A stretch of 15,500 nucleotides of DNA from DAOTMI01 sp964605545 (lineage in GTDB: Bacteria > Patescibacteriota > Microgenomatia > UBA12405), in the NCBI GenBank assembly GCA_964605545.1, contig CAZSCX010000012.1, positions 1 through 15,500 of the forward strand. Reading direction: 5' to 3'. Below the pieces are notes generated by a model, which saw nothing but the letters and a program-made list of their open reading frames with translations, made no database searches and was not told the origin of the DNA. Shown here one piece after another: positions 1 to 6,796 of the stretch. Every line of letters begins with the position of its first letter. The stretch's first letter is position 1. Both the position numbers and the translations under genes were made by a program.

Positions 1-872
1 TCTTCGAGCATGGCTTTGCGACGATCACCAAAACCAGGAGCCTTGACCGCAAGAACGGAAAAAGTGCCGCGAAGTTTGTTAACGACCAAGGTAGCGAGAG
101 CTTCACCTTCGATTTCATCGGCAATGATGACAAAATTCTTGGTAAGTTTTACTAATTTCTCCAAAAAGGGCAAGATATCTTGGATAGAGGTAATCTTTTT
201 ATCAGTAATGACAATATAGGGATTATCAATTAGAGTTTCCATTTTTTCGGTATTGGTAGCAAAATAAGGAGAAAGGAAGCCTTGATCAAATTCCATACCG
301 GAAGTTTCTTTAGTTTCGATTCCCATTCCCTTACCTTCTTCGGCAGTAATTAAACCGTCTTTACCAACTTTGACTACTGCATCGGCAATTCTTTGACCAA
401 TTGATTCATCACCGGCAGAAATGGCAGCAACTTGCTCAATACTGGCTTTGTCATTTATTTTTATTTCTTTCTTCATATCATTAAGTTCATCGATGAGGGC
501 AGTTAAACCTTTTTCTAAACCATGACGAATCATCATTGGGTTCGAACCAGCAGTAACATTTTGAAGTCCTTTATTAACAATAGCTTGGGCTAAAAGTGTA
601 GCAGTGGTAGTACCATCACCAGCGACATCGTTGGTTTTGGAAGCGGCTTCTTTGAGTAACTGAGCTCCCATATTTTCATAAGCATCTTTTAGTTCAATTT
701 CTTTGGCGACAGAGACACCATCATGGAGAACAGTAGGACCACCCCATTTTTTGTCGATAGCGACATTGCGACCTTTTGGGCCAAGAGTTGTGGTGACGGC
801 GTCAGCCAAAATATTAATACCTTTTAATAATGATTGTCTTGCATCTTCTTTGAATTTTAGTTGTTTTGCCAT
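1..872 (-). CDS. groEL: Chaperonin GroEL (Hsp60), 5' 290 codons; 3' end beyond left edge
   Basis: GroEL forms the double-ring ATP-driven folding chamber in the cytoplasm. The visible N-terminal 290 residues cover the equatorial, intermediate and most of the apical domain. The ATP-site signature GDGTTTATLLA is present, with its Asp at residue 86 (Asp87 of E. coli). TTLGPKGRNV lies near residue 30, followed by HDGVSVAKEIEL, and the apical KAPGFGDRRKAMLE sits at the window edge. The ATG at 872-870 gives the family start MAKQLKFKEDAR. There are only 8 bases between the groES stop and this ATG, and these are AT-only with no Shine-Dalgarno, so translation probably depends on coupling to groES. It shares the CIRCE-controlled promoter upstream of groES. 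The reading frame is open to the edge; about 250 residues, including the second ATPase Asp, are off-window. Confidence 0.97.
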   Translation of the reverse strand, partial: MAKQLKFKEDARQSLLKGINILADAVTTTLGPKGRNVAIDKKWGGPTVLHDGVSVAKEIELKDAYENMGAQLLKEAASKTNDVAGDGTTTATLLAQAIVNKGLQNVTAGSNPMMIRHGLEKGLTALIDELNDMKKEIKINDKASIEQVAAISAGDESIGQRIADAVVKVGKDGLITAEEGKGMGIETKETSGMEFDQGFLSPYFATNTEKMETLIDNPYIVITDKKITSIQDILPFLEKLVKLTKNFVIIADEIEGEALATLVVNKLRGTFSVLAVKAPGFGDRRKAMLE

Positions 873-880
873 AGTTTTAA

Positions 881-1174
881 TTAATTAATAACAGCCATGA
901 TGTCGTCAAATTTTAAAATTAAATAATTGACGTCATCGAGTTTATAATCTTTACCTCCCCATTCACGGTAGATGACAATATCACCAACCTTAACTGGAGA
1001 TTCTATTTCATGACCGTGTTCCATTACGGAAGCACCGACGGCAAGGACTTCACCTTGCTGAGGTTTCTCGTCATGAGAATCGGGAATTAAAATACCCGAG
1101 GCAGTGGTTTTTTCTTGTTTTTGGGGTTTGACCAGGAGATACCCGGCCACCGGCTGAATGTTTGGTTTTTTCAT
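881..1174 (-). CDS. groES: Co-chaperonin GroES (Hsp10)
   Basis: GroES is the heptameric lid of the GroEL chamber. The 97-residue length is typical. The N-terminus (IQPVAGYLLVKPQ) and the mobile loop that docks on GroEL (EKTTASGILIPDS, about residues 17-29) are clear. They are followed by the KPQQGEVLAVG strand, VKVGDIVIYREWGG and a C-terminal DIMAVIN. The ATG at 1174 gives the expected MKKPNIQPV start. It is the first gene of a groES-groEL operon. The main promoter and CIRCE operator lie at 1210-1265, giving a leader of about 57 bases. An extended -10 (TGTTATAAT) 9 bases before the ATG could additionally produce a nearly leaderless transcript. Confidence 0.97.
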   Translation of the reverse strand: MKKPNIQPVAGYLLVKPQKQEKTTASGILIPDSHDEKPQQGEVLAVGASVMEHGHEIESPVKVGDIVIYREWGGKDYKLDDVNYLILKFDDIMAVIN

Positions 1175-1183
1175 AGCTTTAGG

Positions 1184-1192
1184 ATTATAACA
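1184..1192 (-). promoter_or_regulatory. Proximal extended -10 box before groES
   Basis: TGTTATAAT on the minus strand ends 9 bases before the groES ATG, so the predicted start point is about 3 bases upstream of the ATG. No good -35 is visible. The same 11-mer TGTTATAATCC recurs before the metallopeptidase-like gene at 6353. It could be a second, constitutive, leaderless promoter, or chance in AT-rich DNA. Confidence 0.45.
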
Positions 1193-1209
1193 AATAATAA
1201 TTTATTTAT

Positions 1210-1236
1210 GTAGCAGTCATTTTGGGTGAGTGCTAA
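1210..1236 (-). promoter_or_regulatory. CIRCE operator (HrcA repressor site)
   Basis: On the minus strand the sequence reads TTAGCACTC, nine bases, then GACTGCTAC. The consensus is TTAGCACTC-N9-GAGTGCTAA, so the first arm is perfect and the second matches 7 of 9. It begins just after the TATAAT of the groES promoter and covers the predicted transcription start. HrcA bound here would block groES-groEL transcription and release it on heat or protein-folding stress. No hrcA gene is in the window. Confidence 0.92.
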
Positions 1237-1237
1237 T

Positions 1238-1265
1238 ATTATATTCAAGATGAAAAAACTGTCAA
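1238..1265 (-). promoter_or_regulatory. Main groES-groEL promoter
   Basis: A consensus vegetative promoter: TTGACA (1265-1260), a 16-bp spacer and TATAAT (1243-1238) on the minus strand. The start point is predicted near 1231, inside the CIRCE element. Its -35 hexamer lies only about 10 bases from the start codon of the divergent gene at 1276. Confidence 0.88.
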
Positions 1266-1275
1266 GAGAGAAAAC

Positions 1276-1962
1276 GTGTTAAACTTTTTTATGGAAGAAA
1301 TAATTAATTTGCCACCTGTCAAAAAAACAAGGGATTTTAAAAAAATTTTTATACATTTGACAGCTATCATTATAGTGGCTGGATTGTTTTATGGAACATC
1401 AAATAGACAAAGATGTCCGATTGTAAAAAATGAAGATATTACTCCAGTAATTAGTCCAGTTGTTACTAAAGAGATAAACCCCCCTCTTATGGTTGAAATT
1501 GGAGGAAAAGATCCAATATTTGATGATGTTCAGGGAGCTGATTGGGGACCAGTAAATAGTATCGCTAGAGAAACACCATGTTCAAGTGAGAGTTGTTTGT
1601 ATAGATCTGATAGTGGGCTTGAGGGTTATGGAAAATTGAAAGGATATTATGTTAATTATCAGGCAGTTGATTGGGGTGAGGAAAAAGTTGTTTGTAGTGC
1701 ATTACTAATAACGGGTGGAACAAAAGAACTAACTAATGATTTTAAAGAAAATATCAGAAGGGGAAATACTCTTAATAAATTGAGTAGAAATAATGAATTA
1801 TTGGTGAATATTGACTTAGATAAAATGGACAAGGGTATAAAAGAAAAAGTATTGACTTCAAAACCTGGTCAAGAAGTAAAATTAGATGTAATTCGTAGAT
1901 TTGAGGATGGAATGAGTGTGAGTACTTGTTATAGCCTGATCGATATAATTAAAGTAGAGTAA
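1276..1962 (+). CDS. Membrane-anchored protein of unknown function
   Basis: This 228-residue product is not a family I recognise. A basic N-terminus (KKTRDFKK) precedes one hydrophobic segment at about residues 24-40 (IFIHLTAIIIVAGLFYG), so it is probably a signal anchor with the remaining ~185 residues outside the cytoplasm. Five cysteines lie in the exported part (C47, C102, C107, C140, C218). PCSSESC places two of them five residues apart, which would allow disulfides. The start at 1276 is GTG, preceded by GAGAG with a 5-base spacer. An in-frame ATG at 1291 gives a 223-residue form and is equally possible. A 10-codon ORF (1250-1282) overlaps the start. The gene sits between divergent groES and codirectional eno, with 30 bases to the latter. 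Confidence 0.75.
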   Translation: MLNFFMEEIINLPPVKKTRDFKKIFIHLTAIIIVAGLFYGTSNRQRCPIVKNEDITPVISPVVTKEINPPLMVEIGGKDPIFDDVQGADWGPVNSIARETPCSSESCLYRSDSGLEGYGKLKGYYVNYQAVDWGEEKVVCSALLITGGTKELTNDFKENIRRGNTLNKLSRNNELLVNIDLDKMDKGIKEKVLTSKPGQEVKLDVIRRFEDGMSVSTCYSLIDIIKVE

Positions 1963-1978
1963 TCAGTGTTTTTTGCTG

Positions 1979-1984
1979 TATAAT
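1979..1984 (+). promoter_or_regulatory. -10 box of enolase gene, predicted leaderless
   Basis: A perfect TATAAT ends 8 bases before the eno ATG at 1993. The predicted start point is at about 1991, leaving a leader of roughly 2 bases. No convincing -35 and no Shine-Dalgarno are seen. Confidence 0.6.
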
Positions 1985-1992
1985 TAGCTAGT

Positions 1993-3255
1993 ATGGCAAA
2001 AATAAAAAGCATTAAAGCAAGAGAAATCTTGGCAAGCGGCGGAGCACCGTCGGTTGAAGTTACTGTAGTTCTGGAAACAGGAGTGTTTGGAGAAGCATCA
2101 GTATCCTATGGAGCTAGTGCCGGATCAAAAGAAGCTTTTGTTCTCTTGGACAACGATGATAAAAGATATAATGGCCGGGGAATGCTTAAGGCAGTTGACA
2201 ATATTAACAGTATTATTGCACCAAAATTAATTGGAATGGAAGCAAGTGATCAAAGATTGATTGATCAAACTATGATTGAAATAGATGGAACAGAATTAAA
2301 AACTAATTTAGGGGCAAATGCGATTTTGGGAGTAAGTATGGCTGTCGCCCGCGCTCAAGCACATGAAGAAAAATTAATGCTTTATCAATATCTAAGAAAA
2401 ACATTTAAGGTCGATGGTGAAATTACCCTTCCCCGTCCGATGATGGTAATGATTGAAGGTGGAAAGCATGCCGATGAAACAACCGATTTACAGGAATATT
2501 TGGTTAGTTCTTTGGGAAATAGAACCCAGGCAGAGAATGTCAGAATTCAAACTGAAATTTATCGAGCTTTGAAAAAAATATTGAAAACAAATAATTTATC
2601 GACCAATGTTGGTAGTGAAGGAGCTTTTGCCCCAAATGGAATTGGTTCTAATGAAAAACCAATGGAATTTTTGACACAAGCAATAAAAGATGCCGGATAT
2701 GTTCCGGGAGTAGATGCGGGAATATCAATTGATGCAGCCGCTTCTGAATATTATGATGAAAAAAATAAAATTTATGATTTAAAAATTGAAGGTAAAAAGT
2801 TGAGTTCCGATGAGTTGTTGGAAGTTTATAAAAGCTGGGTAGCAAAATACCCGATCATAACCATGGAAGATATGTTCTCTGAATTTGACTGGGATAATTG
2901 GCCAAAATTGGTTAGTGAATTTGGTGATAAAATTGCTATTATTGCCGATGATTTGACAGTAACTAATACAAAACTTTGGCAAAAGGCAATTGATCTAAAA
3001 GCGGCTAATGCAATTTTGATTAAATTAAATCAGGCTGGAACAGTGACAGAAACAATGGATTGTTGTCTTTTGGCAAGAAAATACAATTTGGCGACTGTAC
3101 CATCTCACCGAGGCGGTGGAGAAACAAACGATACCTTTTTGGTTGATTTGGCAGTGGCTGTGGGCAGTGCCTATATCAAGGTCGGGCCAACCCGAGGGGA
3201 AAGAGTTTGTAAATACAACCGCTTGATGAGGATTGAGGAAGAAATAATTAAATAA
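1993..3255 (+). CDS. eno: Enolase (phosphopyruvate hydratase), divergent
   Basis: Enolase converts 2-phosphoglycerate to phosphoenolpyruvate in cytoplasmic glycolysis. The 420-residue length is close to the usual ~430. Expected catalytic residues are present: H159 (GGKHADE), E168 (LQEYL), E209 (VGSEGAFAPN), metal ligands D247, E292 and D319, general base K344 (ILIKLNQAGTVTET), H372 (SHR) and K396. Several active-site loops are unusual. SRGNPTVE is ASGGAPSVE-like, so the conserved Arg and Asn are lost. The mobile loop PSGASTG is SYGASAG, putting Tyr39 where a Ser normally binds the second Mg. SHRSGE has become SHRGGGE. TGAPSRSERV is shortened to VGPTRGERV. The ATG at 1993 is the only good start. 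The stop codon abuts that of the convergent gene at 3256 with no gap. gpmI, the preceding pathway step, is one gene away. Confidence 0.92.
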   Translation: MAKIKSIKAREILASGGAPSVEVTVVLETGVFGEASVSYGASAGSKEAFVLLDNDDKRYNGRGMLKAVDNINSIIAPKLIGMEASDQRLIDQTMIEIDGTELKTNLGANAILGVSMAVARAQAHEEKLMLYQYLRKTFKVDGEITLPRPMMVMIEGGKHADETTDLQEYLVSSLGNRTQAENVRIQTEIYRALKKILKTNNLSTNVGSEGAFAPNGIGSNEKPMEFLTQAIKDAGYVPGVDAGISIDAAASEYYDEKNKIYDLKIEGKKLSSDELLEVYKSWVAKYPIITMEDMFSEFDWDNWPKLVSEFGDKIAIIADDLTVTNTKLWQKAIDLKAANAILIKLNQAGTVTETMDCCLLARKYNLATVPSHRGGGETNDTFLVDLAVAVGSAYIKVGPTRGERVCKYNRLMRIEEEIIK

Positions 3256-4218
3256 TCAACGTTTTTTGTAGGCGGTGATAATGGGGTTTTGGAGATCCAT
3301 ACCAACATAGGAGCCTTTTGATATTCTTTCGTTAGCGTGTGCACCAGCCTGTGATTTGTATTCCATGGCAGGAGTGGTAAGACCTCGAGGATTGATCCAG
3401 GTTTCCCAAAGGCCATCATTGTTGATGGAATTATTGTAAACATATTCAACCCCGGCTAACCAAACCTGATCTGATTGACTGCGGCAAATCATATAATTAA
3501 GACGATGATTTTTTGATGGATAAATTTCACCGTGAATACGGCCATATAGTTTGTTGTTAAAATCAAAATTACTGATTGGGGTTTGAAAATTAGGGAAATA
3601 GTCGTGAAACTTTGGTTGAGAAAAAACTCTTTTAAAATCGAAATAAGTACGACGTTGATCAATTTTTTTATCTTTATTAGTATTAAGAGAAATGGCAACC
3701 ATAGTTTTTTCGGCATAATCAATTTTTATTGGCGGTTTTTGGGAAATTTTGGCTAATTCCTCTTGCATAACAAAAGGAATATTTTGACTATCTTCGCCGA
3801 ATTTTCCTTTGGAATAATGAGTTATTTGGCCTTCGTTGTTGACATCATATGAAGGTAGAAAACGCCAAATGCCCTGAGATTGACTTTGATAATACGATTT
3901 TGTTTCCCAAAGATGAGTTTTCGAATTAAAAATGTAAGCAACAGCGGCTAAACGGCCATTTTCTAAAAGGTAAGGATCCGAAAGACAAACATGTGCTCCA
4001 TTGATTTTGGTATAGTGTTTGGGCCCAAGACCAGAGTAATCAAGATAATCTATATCAAAATCATATGATTTAATTTTTGATCCAAGAATAACGGAATTTT
4101 CAATAATTTTTTTGTAATTTTCCCCTTTTGGGTCTAAGTCGAGCCAAGATTGAGAGTGTTTTTGAAATTCTGTTTTGGAACTAAAATTTATTTTTTCACT
4201 AAAACTATCAACGGACAT
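3256..4218 (-). CDS. Uncharacterised protein with two similar halves
   Basis: This 320-residue product is not a family I recognise. There is no signal peptide or membrane segment, so it is probably cytoplasmic. It is rich in Tyr, Trp, Asn and Ser. It seems to contain an internal duplication. Half one has RLAAVAYIFNSKTHLWET (res 89-106) and YSKGKFGEDSQNIPF (res 135-149). Half two has VWLAGVEYVYNN...LWET (res 252-273) and ISKGSYVGMDLQNPI (res 299-313). LWET-to-SKG spacing is 33 and 30 residues respectively. The ATG at 4218 is preceded by TATAAT with a 5-base gap. It is convergent with eno (zero gap) and divergent from gpmI, with 47 bases between starts. Its place between two glycolytic genes does not by itself show a metabolic role. 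Confidence 0.8.
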   Translation of the reverse strand: MSVDSFSEKINFSSKTEFQKHSQSWLDLDPKGENYKKIIENSVILGSKIKSYDFDIDYLDYSGLGPKHYTKINGAHVCLSDPYLLENGRLAAVAYIFNSKTHLWETKSYYQSQSQGIWRFLPSYDVNNEGQITHYSKGKFGEDSQNIPFVMQEELAKISQKPPIKIDYAEKTMVAISLNTNKDKKIDQRRTYFDFKRVFSQPKFHDYFPNFQTPISNFDFNNKLYGRIHGEIYPSKNHRLNYMICRSQSDQVWLAGVEYVYNNSINNDGLWETWINPRGLTTPAMEYKSQAGAHANERISKGSYVGMDLQNPIITAYKKR

Positions 4219-4223
4219 AATCC

Positions 4224-4229
4224 ATTATA
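4224..4229 (-). promoter_or_regulatory. -10 box of the 3256-4218 gene, predicted leaderless
   Basis: TATAAT on the minus strand ends 5 bases before the ATG at 4218, so transcription should start at or next to the ATG. The 47-bp region between the two divergent genes holds this and the gpmI promoter. Confidence 0.55.
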
Positions 4230-4250
4230 CGAAATATAAAAGAAAATGTT

Positions 4251-4259
4251 TGGTAAAAT
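4251..4259 (+). promoter_or_regulatory. Extended -10 box of gpmI, predicted leaderless
   Basis: TGGTAAAAT matches an extended -10 (TGn plus TAAAAT). It ends 6 bases before the ATG at 4266, and the predicted start point falls on the A of the ATG. The AGGA at 4260-4263 is too close to the ATG to work as a normal Shine-Dalgarno. Confidence 0.5.
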
Positions 4260-4265
4260 AGGATA

Positions 4266-5747
4266 ATGAAAAAAGTTATTCTGATTATTAGGGATGGCTG
4301 GGGAGAAAGTAACAATGAATATGGAAATGCCATTATGGCAGCTAAAATCCCGAATGATAAAAATTATAAAGATAATTTTCCAAGCACAGTTTTAAAATGT
4401 ACAGGAAACGATGTTGGTAATCCGGAAACGGCTCAAGGTGGCTCAGAAGTTGGCCATTTAACTTTAGGTGCAGGTCGGATTGTTTGGCAGCCCCAAGAAA
4501 TGATTAATCAAAAAATTAAATCGGGGGAATTTTTTACCAATCCAGCATTGGTTGGAGCAATGGAAAATTGTAAAAAAAATAATTCAAATTTGCATTTATG
4601 TGGTTTGTTTTCTGATGCAGGGGTTCATAGTGATATTTCCCATATGTACGCGTTAATTCAAATGGCTAAACAAAATAATATCAATAATGTTTATTTGCAT
4701 TTGGTCTTGGATGGTAGAGATGTACCCGAAAAAAGTGCATTAGGTTATCTAGAAAAATTAGATGAGAAAATTAAAGAAATTGGGGTGGGAAAAATAGTGA
4801 CAGTGATTGGTCGATATTACACCATGGATCGAGATAATAATTGGGATAGAACAGAAGAAGGTTATAAACTGATGATTGAAGGAAAAGGTTTTGCGGCCAA
4901 TACCGCTAAAGAAGCAGTTGAAATGGCGTATGCACGAGGTGATAAAACTGATTATTATGTACAAGCAACAGTAATTGATAAAGAAGGATTGGTTAAATCT
5001 AATGATAGTTTTGTTTGGTTTAATTTTCGTAGTGACCGATCAAGACAAATTGCAAAATTATTTATTGAGAGAAAAACTGCTTATTTTGTGGGTATGTCAA
5101 AATATGATGAAAATTTATCGATGCCAATTGCTTTTGAACCAGAGGTAGTAAAAAATAATTTAGGAAAAGTATTGGCAGAAAATAATAAAAAACAATTGAG
5201 AATTTCGGAAACAGAAAAATATGCCCATGTAACATTTTTCTTTAATTCACAGATAGAGGAGCCATATAAAAATGAAGATAGAATTATGGTACCAAGTCCA
5301 AAAGTCCCCTCTTATGATTTGCAACCGGAAATGTCGGCTTATGAGGTTAAAGAAAAAGTTTTAGAAAATATTGGTAAGTATGATTTTATTTTGGTTAATT
5401 TTCCAAACCCTGATTTAGTCGGTCATAGTGGTGTGTTTGAGGCGGTGGTGAAAGCAGTTGAGATTGTGGATAAATGTGTTGGAGAAATAGTCGAAAAGGC
5501 TTTAGAAAATGATTATAATGTCATTGTTGGTGCTGATCATGGCAATGCCGAAAGTATGAAATATAAAGATGGTGATAATGATGCGTCTCATGGGTTTAAT
5601 CCGGTACGATTTAATTTAGTGGGTAAAAATTTAGATTTAACTAAACTTAAAAATGGTGGCGGACTTAAAGACGTCGCACCAACGATTTTGGAAATTTTGG
5701 GGATTCCTAAACCTGTTGAAATGACGGGTGAAAGCTTAATTGAATGA
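4266..5747 (+). CDS. gpmI: 2,3-bisphosphoglycerate-independent phosphoglycerate mutase
   Basis: GpmI interconverts 3- and 2-phosphoglycerate using a phosphoserine intermediate and two Mn ions in the cytoplasm. It is an alkaline-phosphatase-superfamily enzyme. The 493 residues are slightly below the usual ~510. Seen motifs are: metal ligand D10 (IRDGWG); nucleophile S60 (GGSEVGHLTLGAGR); H121 (DAGVHS); LDGRDVP with R151 and D152; GRYYTMDRD (R183, R189); FNFRSDRSRQI; K318 (ETEKYAH); D383 and H387 (NPDLVGHSG); D424 and H425 (GADHGNAE); and H442 (ASHGFNPV). All metal and catalytic positions are therefore kept. The ATG at 4266 gives the canonical N-terminus MKKVILIIRDGWG. The last 12 bases overlap the convergent gene at 5736. 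With eno it makes up two consecutive glycolytic steps. Confidence 0.96.
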   Translation: MKKVILIIRDGWGESNNEYGNAIMAAKIPNDKNYKDNFPSTVLKCTGNDVGNPETAQGGSEVGHLTLGAGRIVWQPQEMINQKIKSGEFFTNPALVGAMENCKKNNSNLHLCGLFSDAGVHSDISHMYALIQMAKQNNINNVYLHLVLDGRDVPEKSALGYLEKLDEKIKEIGVGKIVTVIGRYYTMDRDNNWDRTEEGYKLMIEGKGFAANTAKEAVEMAYARGDKTDYYVQATVIDKEGLVKSNDSFVWFNFRSDRSRQIAKLFIERKTAYFVGMSKYDENLSMPIAFEPEVVKNNLGKVLAENNKKQLRISETEKYAHVTFFFNSQIEEPYKNEDRIMVPSPKVPSYDLQPEMSAYEVKEKVLENIGKYDFILVNFPNPDLVGHSGVFEAVVKAVEIVDKCVGEIVEKALENDYNVIVGADHGNAESMKYKDGDNDASHGFNPVRFNLVGKNLDLTKLKNGGGLKDVAPTILEILGIPKPVEMTGESLIE

Positions 5748-6353
5748 TTTGTATTCGAGTGGGATGCCGTAGATTTTTTTGAATAGTTTGGCAAAATCTG
5801 ATTCAGACATATCTTTGTCGATAGCTTTGATTAATTTAAACAATTTTTCTTTGCCGTATTTTTTGACTAAAAATTCAACGGCAAAACCAGATTCTTTGTA
5901 AACTGTTCCATTTTTGTTTTCATGATCTTTATAAAAATCTAAAAAGTTTGAAAGTTGGGATGGTTTTTTGTCGGGATTATTTTGACCGGCAGCAAAAGTG
6001 GCCAAACCTTCCCAAAGCCAAGTTGGTTGATAGATGTAATAATTCAATTTTTTGGTAAAAACGTGGACTAACTCGTGTCTTATTAATAGTGAATAATATT
6101 TTTGAGCTGAGGTGTAATATTTACTGTATCTATGGCTACTTTCTTGTTCTAATTTAGAATAATTTAGAATATAGATTTTGTTTTTACCTACAAAACCAAT
6201 AACCCAAGGGGCGGTTTTTTGGCCTAAATTTGAATCGATTTCTTTTCGACTGTTGAGAATAATAATTTGAGGAATATTTTCGGTCCAACTAATTTTAAAA
6301 AATTGACCAAGATCGATGATAGACTCTTGTAATATTTTTTCGGTTAATTCCAT
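5736..6353 (-). CDS. Putative zinc metallopeptidase, HExxH gluzincin-like (peptidase MA type)
   Basis: This 205-residue product carries HELVH at residues 93-97 (LIRHELVHVF). PTWLWEGLATF follows, whose E115 lies 18 residues after the second His. The pattern HExxH...WxxEGxA is that of MA-clan gluzincins such as the Peptidase_MA-like family, where the two His and the later Glu bind zinc and the first Glu is catalytic. There is no signal peptide or membrane segment, unlike many relatives, so it appears cytoplasmic. Substrate is unknown. The ATG at 6353 follows an extended -10 box located right after the stop of the upstream gene (6372), so it may have its own leaderless transcript. Its 3' end overlaps gpmI by 12 bases in convergent orientation. 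Confidence 0.72.
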   Translation of the reverse strand: MELTEKILQESIIDLGQFFKISWTENIPQIIILNSRKEIDSNLGQKTAPWVIGFVGKNKIYILNYSKLEQESSHRYSKYYTSAQKYYSLLIRHELVHVFTKKLNYYIYQPTWLWEGLATFAAGQNNPDKKPSQLSNFLDFYKDHENKNGTVYKESGFAVEFLVKKYGKEKLFKLIKAIDKDMSESDFAKLFKKIYGIPLEYKSFN

Positions 6354-6362
6354 TAATAGTGG

Positions 6363-6371
6363 ATTATAACA
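6363..6371 (-). promoter_or_regulatory. Extended -10 box of the 5736-6353 gene
   Basis: TGTTATAAT on the minus strand ends 9 bases before the ATG at 6353 and lies directly downstream of the stop codon of the 6372-6638 gene. The element extends to TGTTATAATCC, identical to the proximal groES box. A TTCAAG at the approximate -35 position is weak. Confidence 0.5.
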
Positions 6372-6638
6372 CTATTTTTTGGATTCTTGAAGAAAAATGT
6401 CTTCTAGATTTTTTCTTTCCTGGGGGTCTTGAACATAAGCAGTGATAAATTGATTGACCAATTCCGGAGTAAGAAATCTAATTTCAAGCGCTTCTTTGAG
6501 AGACTCTGCATTTTTCTTTAGAAAATCTGGACCTTTAGCATTGCACTGAAATTCAAGATATCTTAAAAACTGGTCTTGGGCCGGTTTAAGAAGTTCCTTA
6601 ATGACCGTACCAACGGGTTTATCTATTAGTTTTTCCAT
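6372..6638 (-). CDS. Small helical protein of unknown function
   Basis: An 88-residue charged product with no membrane segment or recognisable motif. Predicted from composition to be mostly helical (for example KNAESLKEALEIRFLTPELV). It has a single cysteine. The ATG at 6638 follows TGATATAAT with an 8-base gap. It is the last minus-strand gene of the core block and is divergent from the accessory module starting at 6831. It is followed after 18 bases by the metallopeptidase-like gene on the same strand, so read-through is likely. A function cannot be inferred. Confidence 0.68.
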   Translation of the reverse strand: MEKLIDKPVGTVIKELLKPAQDQFLRYLEFQCNAKGPDFLKKNAESLKEALEIRFLTPELVNQFITAYVQDPQERKNLEDIFLQESKK

Positions 6639-6646
6639 AACGTCGT

Positions 6647-6655
6647 ATTATATCA
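6647..6655 (-). promoter_or_regulatory. Extended -10 box of the 6372-6638 gene
   Basis: TGATATAAT on the minus strand ends 8 bases before the ATG at 6638. The predicted start point is about 2 bases before the ATG. No -35 match is visible at the right distance. Confidence 0.5.
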
Positions 6656-6755
6656 GATTAATAAATTTGGCGGAGCATGTGGGTCTGGCACCATTCTGTC
6701 CCTATAACACCCATTACCTTCTCCTGTCTTATTTTACCAGCCTTTTGTAGCTAAA

Positions 6756-6792
6756 TGAGACAAATGAGACAGTATAAAAAAGAAGTGTCTCA
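6756..6792. repeat. TGAGACA site array (two direct, one inverted)
   Basis: TGAGACA occurs at 6756-6762 and 6765-6771 with a 9-bp period, each within AAATGAGACA-type context. It occurs inverted as TGTCTCA at 6786-6792. The last copy ends 4 bases before the -35 hexamer of the 6831 promoter. This placement fits a regulator-binding array. The regulator is unknown. Confidence 0.5.
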
Positions 6793-6796
6793 AATA

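Noticed and set aside
10..888. Plus-strand open frames at 10-219 and 703-888
   Set aside because: They lie antisense inside the clear groEL frame and their products have no recognisable features.
2648..3449. Minus-strand open frames inside and at the end of eno (2648-2845, 2779-2982, 3171-3449)
   Set aside because: They are shadows of the enolase and 3256-4218 coding frames; low-complexity His/Phe-rich translations are typical of antisense AT-rich DNA.
3489..3722. 77-codon frame inside the 3256-4218 gene
   Set aside because: Same-strand frame shadow without independent start signals.
4758..5794. Minus-strand frames inside gpmI (4758-4964 and 5588-5794)
   Set aside because: Antisense to a full-length, motif-complete enzyme gene.
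6660..6710. tRNA gene or att site (GGCGGAGC and GCTCCGCCA-like ends)
   Set aside because: No anticodon, D or T arm can be folded; only the acceptor-like end is suggestive.
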